A stretch of 64,000 nucleotides of DNA from Lachnospiraceae bacterium (GTDB taxonomy: Bacteria; Bacillota; Clostridia; Lachnospirales; Lachnospiraceae): contig JAGAQJ010000012.1 of assembly GCA_017622845.1 (NCBI GenBank), forward strand, positions 1 through 64,000, written 5' to 3'. This document shows positions 1 to 5,584 of this stretch, piece after piece (the stretch's first letter is position 1; each line of letters begins with the position of its first letter). Both the position numbers and the translations under genes were made by a program. Under the pieces are notes generated by a model, which was not told the DNA's origin, did no database searches, and worked only from the letters and a program-made list of their open reading frames with translations.

Positions 1-191
1 ATATCATCAACAACAGGAAATCTGTGCACGGACAGATTTTTCCCTTTATATTCTTTTCGCAGGTACCGCCATGCGCTTTTAACCTGCAACAGATTCTGGC
101 ATAAAATATAAATGCCGCTGCTATTTACATGAACCCAGTATGCCCATCTCATATACAATCCTGTTTCACTCAGCTGTGTACACTCTCTCAT
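1..191 (-). CDS. partial hypothetical protein, cut by window edge
   Basis: An open minus-strand frame starts with ATG at 191-189, about 6 bases after a GAGGTGG ribosome binding site, and stays open to the window edge. About 63 residues are visible, beginning MRECTQLSETGLYMRW and rich in aromatic and basic residues. I do not recognise a family. It lies just downstream of a copy of the 5' region of the XRE gene at 787-1011, whose start codon would give only a 17-residue peptide overlapping this start. It is probably an accessory-element gene. The stop codon lies outside the window. Confidence 0.5.
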   Translation of the reverse strand, partial: MRECTQLSETGLYMRWAYWVHVNSSGIYILCQNLLQVKSAWRYLRKEYKGKNLSVHRFPVVDD

Positions 192-205
192 AAAACCACC
201 TCACA

Positions 206-260
206 AAATTCTTTCTCATCTGCTGCCTCCTTGATATTTTGGGGTATTCCGCCCTGAAAA
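206..260 (-). repeat. direct repeat, copy 1 (5' region of XRE gene)
   Basis: About 54 bases nearly identical to 998-1050, differing by single substitutions and short indels. On the minus strand it contains an AGGAGG site followed by ATG AGA AAG AAT TT, the exact start of the XRE gene at 787-1011. After that the two copies diverge. It is therefore a second copy of that gene's leader and start codon joined to another gene, a scar of local duplication or recombination. Confidence 0.75.
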
Positions 261-350
261 CGAGATATTTTCCTGCTATTATTTCAATACGTTATCTGCT
301 ATTATTGGCTTTTCCTCCTAATTGTGATAAAATATATATAAATATCTAGT

Positions 351-402
351 AACGACATAGCGCGTCGTATTTCCCTTCATTATACCGACGTGTTATGTCG
401 TT
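351..402. promoter_or_regulatory. 17-bp inverted repeat operator upstream of XRE gene
   Basis: Left arm AACGACATAGCGCGTCG (351-367) and right arm CGACGTGTTATGTCGTT (386-402) are reverse complements at 15 of 17 positions, with an 18-bp spacer. The right arm ends 23 bp before the start of the XRE gene at 426. The placement and symmetry are what is expected of an autoregulatory repressor operator. Which XRE protein binds it is inference. Confidence 0.7.
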
Positions 403-425
403 GTCAATATATTTAGGAGGTATAT

Positions 426-851
426 ATGAATTTTAATGAACGTTTAAAAAATATACGTAAACGTGCTAAGGTCACTCAAAAATCTGTTTCTGACTATCTT
501 GGCGTTACCCTACGCACCTACCAACGGTACGAAGAAGGCCGTATTGAACCGCCACTATCAACTGTCAGTGCCCTATCCCAATATTTTGATTTACCGGTTG
601 ATTGTTTATTAGGTAACGGCTTATTCTCTAATTGGGACGATATACTTTCTCATAAGGAACCCATATTACTTTATTTAAAAGAAGAAGTCATATCCTTTCC
701 TGATGACTTTGACCTGTCAACCCTTAGCGAAAGCCAGCTTGCTCATATACTGCCTGCAGTTTTTACCAAAATTACATTTGACGGTTCTAGCATGAGTTTT
801 TTTCTGCAGCTTCCGACAGACTCTCTTCCATTCTCAATTCACGCTGATTAA
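426..851 (+). CDS. XRE-family transcriptional regulator
   Basis: This 141-residue protein has an N-terminal Cro/C1-type helix-turn-helix (about residues 5-60, with the typical TQKSVSDYLGVTLRTYQRYE recognition region), then a PxDxLLG-like segment and an acidic C-terminal part I do not recognise. It starts at an ATG after AGGAGG. A long inverted repeat (351-402) immediately upstream suggests autoregulation. Its last 65 bases overlap, tail to tail, the convergent XRE gene at 787-1011. It is likely a repressor of the surrounding mobile element. Confidence 0.85.
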   Translation: MNFNERLKNIRKRAKVTQKSVSDYLGVTLRTYQRYEEGRIEPPLSTVSALSQYFDLPVDCLLGNGLFSNWDDILSHKEPILLYLKEEVISFPDDFDLSTLSESQLAHILPAVFTKITFDGSSMSFFLQLPTDSLPFSIHAD

Positions 852-1011
852 TCTTGAACAAGTCTTCCAAGGCATCCCAATTCTGTATGCTGCCAAGGAG
901 TTCACCACTTTCTAACCTTTGGTAACTCCTTACTGTTATTCCCAAATATTCTGCAACCTGCCGTTGCACCATGCCCGCCTTTTGACGGGCTTCTTTTAAA
1001 TTCTTTCTCAT
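787..1011 (-). CDS. small XRE-family helix-turn-helix protein
   Basis: A 74-residue protein consisting almost only of a Cro/C1-type HTH (MRKNLKEARQKAG, then VAEYLGITVRSYQRLESGE). The start at 1011 is chosen because AAGGAGG lies 6 bases upstream; a longer frame to 1152 has no such site and reads through unrelated sequence. Its 3' end overlaps the convergent regulator at 426-851 by 65 bp, so the two transcripts would be antisense at their ends. The leader and start codon are duplicated at 206-260. Confidence 0.8.
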   Translation of the reverse strand: MRKNLKEARQKAGMVQRQVAEYLGITVRSYQRLESGELLGSIQNWDALEDLFKINQRELRMEESLSEAAEKNSC

Positions 1012-1050
1012 CTGCCGCCTCCTTGATTTTTGGGTATTCCGCCCTGAAAA
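998..1050 (-). repeat. direct repeat, copy 2 (5' region of XRE gene)
   Basis: This is the partner of 206-260. It covers the ribosome binding site, start codon and about 30 bp of leader of the XRE gene at 787-1011. See copy 1. Confidence 0.75.
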
Positions 1051-1170
1051 ATGGTAAAAAAATAAAAGCCTGCTGCCGACTGCTGCCATCATGCCCTCTG
1101 TGCGGCACACAGGAGCAGCAACGGGGGATTGCTGTTTCCTGTGTCCGTCCAAGAAGTAAGAGGATTTGAG

Positions 1171-1201
1171 GTGCGGTACACCGGATTATTGTGTACCGCA
1201 C
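1171..1201. other. perfect 11-bp inverted repeat
   Basis: GTGCGGTACAC (1171-1181) and GTGTACCGCAC (1191-1201) are perfect reverse complements around a 9-base loop. The site lies 23 bp beyond the stop of the minus-strand gene at 1224-1406. No T-tract follows on either strand, so it is either a weak terminator or a protein-binding palindrome. Confidence 0.5.
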
Positions 1202-1223
1202 AGAAGGCATGATAGAAAAAACA

Positions 1224-1406
1224 TTATAAAGCTTCCTGTTTGCTGCGTTCTTTGCTCTTTAGCAGGTTTATAGTGGCTCTTTCAAGCTCTTTATGTCTCC
1301 TCTGATACTCTTCTTCGGTAAGATCAGGCTTAATAACTTTTATTGTCATATTGCCGAAATGATATTCTTTAATTTCCTTTACTTTAAACTCTTTATCCTG
1401 ACTCAT
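1224..1406 (-). CDS. small hypothetical protein
   Basis: A 60-residue, strongly charged protein (starts MSQDKEFKVKEIKEYHF, ends SKERSKQEAL) with a predicted helical C-terminal half (EEEYQRRHKELERAT). The start at 1406 follows a GATGTGAGGTA site; the upstream in-frame ATG at 1424 lacks one. Small proteins of this kind are common next to excision genes in Lachnospiraceae mobile elements, but I cannot assign a function. Confidence 0.6.
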   Translation of the reverse strand: MSQDKEFKVKEIKEYHFGNMTIKVIKPDLTEEEYQRRHKELERATINLLKSKERSKQEAL

Positions 1407-1533
1407 TACCTCACATCCTTTCATGTATTTAATAAATCTTATGAATTCAGTAGTTGTCTAAATTCGTGCTGTTCTCTTTTTGAATCTGCAAATCCACCAA
1501 CAGATATTTATGAGTGGGAACACTGCTGACATT

Positions 1534-1740
1534 TTATTCTGCCGGACTCCCTCCGGCAGAATTTTTTATAATCTCTTTTACGTTCTTCCAAAATCTCTCC
1601 ATTTCTTCATGAAGCTTTCTTTCGGTTTCTTCTGAATATCCATAAGCTGAATAGGTAACATACACTCTTGGTCCATTTTCGACATCTGAGCCAATAGATT
1701 TTTTGAAAATTTCTCCATTTTGAGTCTTAATTCCGCTCAC
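1534..1740 (-). CDS. small hypothetical protein, probable GTG start
   Basis: About 68 residues (VSGIKTQNGEIFKKSIGSD...), ending KNVKEIIKNSAGGSPAE. A GTG at 1740 directly follows a strong GGAGGTGAGGAGAAA site, which is why it is preferred over the upstream ATGs at 1770 and 1779. The middle carries a PRVYVTYSAYGYSEETERKLHEE segment. No family recognised. It is transcribed from the minus side of a divergent promoter region whose other side drives 1874-2083. Confidence 0.55.
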   Translation of the reverse strand: MSGIKTQNGEIFKKSIGSDVENGPRVYVTYSAYGYSEETERKLHEEMERFWKNVKEIIKNSAGGSPAE

Positions 1741-1784
1741 TTTCTCCTCACCTCCCTCCTGCTTCGCCATCAACTCCAAACACG

Positions 1785-1850
1785 CATTATGGTTCTATTG
1801 CCTTTTCTTCTATGTTCTCCTATACTGTACTTACAAGTGTTGTAGCACTG
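1785..1850. promoter_or_regulatory. divergent promoter module, copy 1
   Basis: On the plus strand TTGCCT, a 17-bp spacer and TATACT precede the gene at 1874. On the minus strand a CATAAT -10-like box points at the gene at 1534-1740. The segment from CTCCAAACACGCATTATGG to TATACTGTACTTACA recurs at 3343-3411 with few changes, and its left half also at about 2395-2420. The repetition marks it as a duplicated regulatory cassette. Confidence 0.55.
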
Positions 1851-1873
1851 AGTACAAAAGAAAGGAGATTATC

Positions 1874-2083
1874 ATGGCGCTTTACAAATATTCTGTTGAT
1901 GGAAGTACTCTTTCCATCAGCGATCGTTCAAAACTCATATATCTTTTAGAAGAATTGTCAGATATCGGAGTTATTTTTGTTGATACGGAAAAGGGGCTAT
2001 ACCAGATTTTTGTCCAAGAAACTACTGATATTTCATCTATTCCTTTTCCACCTGGAACGATTCTAAACCGGATTTATCCGTAA
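1874..2083 (+). CDS. small hypothetical protein
   Basis: A 69-residue protein (MALYKYSVDGSTLSISDRS...) with a good AAAGGAG site 7 bases upstream. No recognised domain; it looks like a compact alpha/beta fold (LIYLLEELSDIGVIFVDTEK). A TTGCCT-17-TATACT promoter lies upstream in the divergent module. Its 3' end overlaps the convergent gene 2037-2363 by 47 bp. Confidence 0.6.
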   Translation: MALYKYSVDGSTLSISDRSKLIYLLEELSDIGVIFVDTEKGLYQIFVQETTDISSIPFPPGTILNRIYP

Positions 2084-2363
2084 TATACTTGTGTATTACC
2101 ACTTTTACCTGTTCCGGATCGTAATCAATCACGATTCGGAAGGGTTTTGAATCGCTTATATGAGCTACTCTGTCTCCCAATACCTGCAACATATTTAAAA
2201 ACGCAAGGAAATTAGTTGACCCTATAGTCATGTATTCTTCTTTTCCGTTTTCTTCCAAGTATTTGTTGCCATTTACCTTGAAATCTTGAAGTTTCTGAAA
2301 TTCCTTGTCGGTCATCGTATTAAGCGATTTAGAATATAACCTTTTCCTTTCTTTTGTTTCCAT
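2037..2363 (-). CDS. hypothetical protein
   Basis: 108 residues starting METKERKRLYSKSLNTM. The start at 2363 is chosen because GGAAGGTAGGAGAG precedes it; the frame extends further to 2408 but that part overlaps the repeated promoter segment. Contains TDKEFQKLQDFK and a hydrophobic STNFLAFLNMLQVLGDR helix, followed by FRIVIDYDPEQVKVVIHKYI. No family recognised. It ends inside the convergent gene at 1874-2083. Confidence 0.6.
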   Translation of the reverse strand: METKERKRLYSKSLNTMTDKEFQKLQDFKVNGNKYLEENGKEEYMTIGSTNFLAFLNMLQVLGDRVAHISDSKPFRIVIDYDPEQVKVVIHKYITDKSGLESFQVEKE

Positions 2364-2427
2364 CTCTCCTACCTTCCTCCTGCTTTTCCACCTTCTCCAA
2401 ACTCGCATTATAGTTCTTTAGGCTAAG

Positions 2428-2616
2428 TTAAAGCTTAGTGTTCTTTTTTTCCGTGTGCCATGCATCATCAATAAGACCTGAAACATCTTCCAAAAGGTCC
2501 CTTGCCTGACACACGGAAAGATTCTTACTTCTTAACCAGCCAATTAAATCATCAAAAAGATATTCTTTTCCCAGTAATGAACGATGTGTGCCACGTGAAT
2601 TTTTATCTATTTCCAT
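2428..2616 (-). CDS. small hypothetical protein
   Basis: 62 residues (MEIDKNSRGTHRSLLGKEY...), with a GAGGTGGTAGCAG site before the ATG. It contains FDDLIGWLRSKNLSVCQARD and LEDVSGLIDDAWHTEK, which resemble small helical proteins found beside XRE genes in clostridial elements. It lies between 2037-2363 and 2634-2798 in one orientation with short gaps, so the three probably form an operon repressed from the 2822-2917 region. Confidence 0.6.
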   Translation of the reverse strand: MEIDKNSRGTHRSLLGKEYLFDDLIGWLRSKNLSVCQARDLLEDVSGLIDDAWHTEKKNTKL

Positions 2617-2633
2617 CTGCTACCACCTCCCTC

Positions 2634-2798
2634 CTACTGCTCTACAAGCTTTTTATCTTTTTTCAGCAGCTTAGTTTTCTGCTGTTCAAGCCCTTGCTGT
2701 GTTAAAATACCCATAATAAAAATTCTAACTTTTTCAATTGTTATATCATCATCAATCTTCTCAATGTCTAATTTTAGGTTCTCTTGTGCTTTAGTCAT
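2634..2798 (-). CDS. small helical protein ending LVEQ (paralogue of 4088-4246)
   Basis: 54 residues (MTKAQENLKLDIEKIDDD...), with the start at 2798 after AAAGGAGGAAAAGTA. The central IEKVRIFIMGIL and the C-terminal KKLVEQ match the arrangement of the 52-residue protein at 4088-4246 (IEKAFILGYMV and PELVEQ). Each is divergently paired with an XRE regulator (2932 and 4389). Function unknown; the constant pairing suggests it is the regulated partner, perhaps a small anti-repressor. Confidence 0.65.
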   Translation of the reverse strand: MTKAQENLKLDIEKIDDDITIEKVRIFIMGILTQQGLEQQKTKLLKKDKKLVEQ

Positions 2799-2821
2799 TA
2801 CTTTTCCTCCTTTCATGTTGT

Positions 2822-2917
2822 TTATGGCAATATTGTATATTGCTTATAGCAATTTGTCAAGAGCTTTTACAATGTTTTATATTGACATAAGCAATATACT
2901 TTGATATGCTAACCTCA
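2822..2917. promoter_or_regulatory. XRE operator/promoter region with repeated ATATTGCTTATR sites
   Basis: A strong plus promoter, TTGACA-17-TATGCT (2883-2911), drives the XRE gene at 2932. The 12-mer ATATTGCTTATA (2838-2849) recurs inverted inside the promoter spacer (2886-2897, one mismatch) and in a weaker inverted copy at 2822-2833. The palindromes GCAATA-N5-TATTGC (2827-2843) and ATTGC-TTATA-GCAAT (2839-2853) overlap. Repressor binding would block both divergent transcripts. The binding protein is inferred. Confidence 0.65.
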
Positions 2918-2931
2918 GCGAGGTGATAAAA

Positions 2932-3258
2932 ATGATTTGTGACAGACTAAAAGTTCTCTTAAAAGAACTTAATATTTCTCAACGCCAGTTTGCAATGAAA
3001 ATTAATCTTGACGCTGGCTATTTTTCAAGGATTATGCAAGGCAAGGTTAATCCACCTGATAGAATTCTTTTATTAATCGAGAATGTTTTTAACGTAAATA
3101 AGAACTGGCTAGAAAATGGAGAAGGCGAAATCTTCTCTACACAAGGAATATCATTAGCCAAAAAACAAGTATTGGAATCAATTGATACTCTCACTGATGA
3201 ACAAGTAAATGCTGTTTCATCTTTTATCAGATATCTGACTGAATCCAAAGATAGTTAA
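2932..3258 (+). CDS. XRE-family transcriptional regulator
   Basis: A 108-residue protein with an N-terminal Cro/C1-type HTH (LKVLLKELNISQRQFAMKIN, then GYFSRIMQGKVNPPDRIL) and a C-terminal helical tail (QVLESIDTLTDEQVNAVSSF). The ATG at 2932 has GAGGTG 6 bases upstream; a GTG at 2923 lies inside that site and is rejected. The FNVNKNWLENGEGEIF segment matches FNVDPIWLSTGEGEMF of the regulator at 4389, so the two are paralogues. It is followed by a strong terminator and is divergent from the three tiny genes at 2037-2798. Confidence 0.85.
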   Translation: MICDRLKVLLKELNISQRQFAMKINLDAGYFSRIMQGKVNPPDRILLLIENVFNVNKNWLENGEGEIFSTQGISLAKKQVLESIDTLTDEQVNAVSSFIRYLTESKDS

Positions 3259-3279
3259 ATCTCAAAGCACTATTAAGTA

Positions 3280-3308
3280 AAGCAGGTGGGCATGGCACCT
3301 GCTTTTTT
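3280..3308 (+). terminator. Rho-independent terminator
   Basis: AGCAGGTG (3281-3288) pairs with CACCTGCT (3296-3303) and is followed by a run of T. It closes the XRE transcript 22 bp after its stop codon. Confidence 0.85.
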
Positions 3309-3342
3309 GATTGCAGCGCCTTTCTCCCTCACCTCTCGCCTG

Positions 3343-3411
3343 CTTCTCCAAACATGCATTATAGTTCTATTGCTTTTTCCCCGATACCCTCCTATACTGT
3401 ACTTACAGGCT
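3343..3411. promoter_or_regulatory. divergent promoter module, copy 2
   Basis: The segment repeats 1774-1840 closely (CTCCAAACATGCATTATAG at the left, TATACTGTACTTACA at the right). It gives TTGCTT-17-TATACT on the plus strand for the lipoprotein gene at 3450, and a perfect TATAAT -10 box on the minus strand that now faces no obvious gene. The left-pointing gene seems to have been lost from this copy. Confidence 0.5.
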
Positions 3412-3449
3412 GTTTCAGCAGCTAAGTGCTTATGAAGAAAGGTATAATT

Positions 3450-4004
3450 ATGAAACACAAATTACAATCTATCCTATTACTAATTCTTGTATTACTTTTA
3501 TCTGGTTGTGGTATTTCCCAATCAGAATATGATGCACTTCTAGAAGAAAACAAACAATTAGAAAAGGACAATGATTTATTATCACTCCAGGTCAAATCAC
3601 TACAAGAATTCCAAGCTGACCAAATTCTTGAATCGCAAGATACCCACGGAAAAGCTTGGGCTACAACAGCTTTTGGAGATAACACCATTTGTTTTTCCGA
3701 TGAAAACCACTCATATTTTCATTGTATTTCTGGTAAAACTTACCCCATTTCCGATGATGGGATTTCTGAATTGTGGTCCGATTATTTGGCATCAATGACT
3801 TTATTAGGATATATGCAACGTGAATATCCTGATAAGATATCCTACGAAACAATATCGGTTAAATTTTTTGACCAGTCCGGAACATATCTTCTTGATATGA
3901 CTTTTAAACGTGTAAACAAATCCTATGCAATTGATTATGTTTCATGCAATATCCTCTATTTTGATACAATAATTTCTAACCTTGCATCTTTAGTAAACGA
4001 TTAG
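3450..4004 (+). CDS. putative lipoprotein with coiled coil
   Basis: 184 residues with a signal peptide (MKHKLQSILLLILVLLLSGC) ending in an LSGC lipobox, so the mature protein should be lipid-anchored at C20 outside the membrane. A short coiled coil follows (YDALLEENKQLEKDNDLLS), then a globular domain of about 120 residues I do not recognise. The third in-frame start (3450) is chosen because AAAGG lies 7 bases upstream and it gives a clean signal peptide. It is a single-gene unit between the repeated promoter module and a terminator. Confidence 0.75.
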   Translation: MKHKLQSILLLILVLLLSGCGISQSEYDALLEENKQLEKDNDLLSLQVKSLQEFQADQILESQDTHGKAWATTAFGDNTICFSDENHSYFHCISGKTYPISDDGISELWSDYLASMTLLGYMQREYPDKISYETISVKFFDQSGTYLLDMTFKRVNKSYAIDYVSCNILYFDTIISNLASLVND

Positions 4005-4043
4005 TCTATACTTTAGCAAATTTGGAAGAATAAAAACTCTTTT

Positions 4044-4072
4044 GAGCATCAGCCTTGTGCTGGTGCTCTTTT
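4044..4072 (+). terminator. Rho-independent terminator
   Basis: GAGCATCAGC (4044-4053) pairs with GCTGGTGCTC (4059-4068) around CTTGT and is followed by TTTT. It lies 40 bp after the lipoprotein stop codon. Confidence 0.8.
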
Positions 4073-4087
4073 CGTTTCTCATTCTTC

Positions 4088-4246
4088 CTACTGCTCTACA
4101 AGCTCTGGCACTCTTTCTCCCTGATTCTTTTCTTTTTCCTGTGATATCTTGACCATATAGCCGAGAATAAACGCCTTTTCGATTTCTGTCTTTTTTGTAA
4201 AACTCTCTGCCACTCTTTCAATGACCTTATTCTTTTCTTCATTCAT
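4088..4246 (-). CDS. small helical protein ending LVEQ (paralogue of 2634-2798)
   Basis: 52 residues starting MNEEKNKVIERVAESF, with GAGGTGATAATC before the ATG at 4246. The IEKAFILGYMVK core and PELVEQ end resemble the 54-residue protein at 2634-2798. It is divergent from the XRE gene at 4389, just as its relative is divergent from the XRE gene at 2932. The ribosome binding site, codon use and conserved pairing support a real gene despite its size. Confidence 0.7.
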   Translation of the reverse strand: MNEEKNKVIERVAESFTKKTEIEKAFILGYMVKISQEKEKNQGERVPELVEQ

Positions 4247-4264
4247 GATTATCACCTCGCTTCC

Positions 4265-4366
4265 ATTCTTTAATCATAATATTATATAATTAAATCATAT
4301 TTGTCAAGTCTTTTTATTCTTTAATCATATTTAAAGATTGACCTTTTATTAATCTCATGATATTAT
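4265..4366. promoter_or_regulatory. operator/promoter region of second XRE pair
   Basis: TTGACC-17-TATTAT (4338-4366) is a good plus promoter for the XRE gene at 4389. CTTTAATCATA occurs at 4268-4278 and again at 4319-4329, with a related AATTAAATCATAT between them. The repeats differ in sequence from the ATATTGC sites of the first pair, suggesting each regulator has its own specificity. Confidence 0.55.
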
Positions 4367-4388
4367 CATTCCAAGGAGGTATGAACAA

Positions 4389-4772
4389 ATGACGGAAGGA
4401 GACAGACTTAAACAAATCAGAAAAAATGCGAATATGACTCAAGAAGAATTTGCAAAAAGAATGGGTGTAACTCAATCTGCGATTGCACGAATTGAAAGAA
4501 ATACTAATAATGTATCCGAACAAATGCGTAAATCCATCTGCCGAGAATTTAATGTTGACCCCATTTGGCTCTCTACCGGAGAGGGCGAGATGTTCTTCGA
4601 ACAGTCGCTTGACTCTATTGAAATGCTGGATAAGCTCTTACATACAGAAAGCAAATTTGCAAATACCATGTTCAAGATGTTTGCAAAGTACACCAAGGAA
4701 GATTGGGAAGACTTGGAGCGCCTTGTATCAAAAAGCGCCGAATATATAAAGGAGCTTGATGACAGACTCTAA
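4389..4772 (+). CDS. XRE-family transcriptional regulator
   Basis: 127 residues with an N-terminal HTH (RLKQIRKNANMTQEEFAKRM, then GVTQSAIARIERNTNNVS) and a C-terminal helical domain (FANTMFKMFAKYTKEDWEDL), the arrangement of many phage and ICE immunity repressors. AAGGAGG lies 8 bases before the ATG. It is a paralogue of the 2932 regulator. The small gene at 4791 follows in the same frame after one stop codon and is probably co-transcribed. Confidence 0.85.
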   Translation: MTEGDRLKQIRKNANMTQEEFAKRMGVTQSAIARIERNTNNVSEQMRKSICREFNVDPIWLSTGEGEMFFEQSLDSIEMLDKLLHTESKFANTMFKMFAKYTKEDWEDLERLVSKSAEYIKELDDRL

Positions 4773-4790
4773 AAGAAAGGATTTGATATA

Positions 4791-4937
4791 TTGCAGTTCA
4801 AATATGATTTTATTAAAAGATTGGTTCTTACATGGGACCCTTATTACACGAAGCTTACTCCAAAAGAATTGGAACGGGTGGTGGCGGCAGAAAACGGCGA
4901 ATATATCAACGCAGAAGATATTGATTGGGAAGTATAA
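4791..4937 (+). CDS. small hypothetical protein, TTG start
   Basis: A 48-residue frame in phase with the preceding XRE gene, starting at TTG 4791 with AGAAAGG 10 bases upstream: LQFKYDFIKRLVLTWDPYYT, then KLTPKELERVVAAENG and an acidic INAEDIDWEV end. The composition is protein-like and the pattern (F-hydrophobic-TWDPYYTKLTP) looks like small proteins downstream of XRE regulators in clostridial elements. No function can be assigned. The first codon could be wrong, because no ATG is available between the XRE stop and the conserved-looking part. Confidence 0.55.
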   Translation: MQFKYDFIKRLVLTWDPYYTKLTPKELERVVAAENGEYINAEDIDWEV

Positions 4938-4994
4938 TAATGACTGCACAAAATGATATTGATTTGTTAAAAAAGCATACACTATAATGTCGTT

Positions 4995-5071
4995 AGCAGC
5001 AGAAATGAACTTAGTACTATTAACAGCCAACACAGAAGCCCCAAGGTGTGCGATACCTTGGGGCTTTCTTT
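4995..5071 (+). ncRNA. antisense-type small RNA, copy 1 (degenerate locus)
   Basis: TTGATT, an 18-bp spacer and TATAAT (4983-4988) precede a short unit that ends in a strong hairpin (AGCCCCAAGGT / ACCTTGGGGCT) followed by TTTCTTT. The unit matches the small RNA at 7237-7312 across the -10 box, body and terminator. The region beyond the terminator matches the 3' end of the toxin transcript of that locus, but the hydrophobic toxin frame is missing here; only a short frame starting MVPLLIQQQEA remains. The RNA itself is inferred, not observed. Confidence 0.55.
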
Positions 5072-5128
5072 ATATATGCGGCTTATATATTGGCTATGCT
5101 TCCTGCTGCTGTATCAGAAGCGGAACCA

Positions 5129-5236
5129 TCAGGCTCCACTTTTTAAATAATAATACAGCAGCATGTTGTAAGCATCCTTCAATCTTGACTCCTCTATTCT
5201 ATTCAGCAGCCATATGATTTTTTTCTTGTATACCAT
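5129..5236 (-). CDS. small charged protein in degenerate par-like locus
   Basis: 35 residues starting MVYKKKIIWLLNRIEESRL and ending YYYLKSGA, with AAGGAG 7 bases before the ATG at 5236. The KKxIIxxLxxI...LxxxYxxLxxYL spacing resembles small helical proteins often encoded near regulators in clostridial prophages and ICEs. It runs toward the small RNA at 4995-5071 and its stop overlaps the ATG of an 11-codon remnant frame. It may be the target of that RNA or an unrelated gene inserted into the old toxin position. Confidence 0.45.
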   Translation of the reverse strand: MVYKKKIIWLLNRIEESRLKDAYNMLLYYYLKSGA

Positions 5237-5584
5237 AACAACGCTCCTTTCTTGTTAATATCCCCAAACTGTCTAATGTTACAGAACCATATTATCAGAT
5301 AGAAAGGCATAAAATCCACACTCACCTTTTCATATCTTATGTTTCATGTAAATTTCAGCAGATACCAACAAAATAGTAACCGTCACTTTTTTAGAGTTTC
5401 TTGCATATTGTCGTTTTTTTATACATAAATGTATGATTATATTTCCAAAATACAACCTATAGTGCAAAATAGCTATTTTTAATGCAAAATTTGATATTAT
5501 TTTATTCAAAAAGCATATTACAAACGGCTTTTATGTGTTAATATTTTATTATTACATTTTTTATGGAAAGGTATGGTATTTTTT
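5237..5584. other. AT-rich intergenic region upstream of GIY-YIG gene
   Basis: No credible gene is seen in about 350 bp. It holds the perfect 14-bp palindrome AAAATAGCTATTTT (5466-5479), flanked by the direct repeat TGCAAAAT (5463 and 5483), which could be an operator for the gene at 5585. Confidence 0.4.

Noticed and set aside
902-1210. Minus-strand frame of 102 codons overlapping the XRE gene
   Set aside because: It is the alternate frame of the XRE gene and its leader, without a ribosome binding site; the HTH frame explains the region better.
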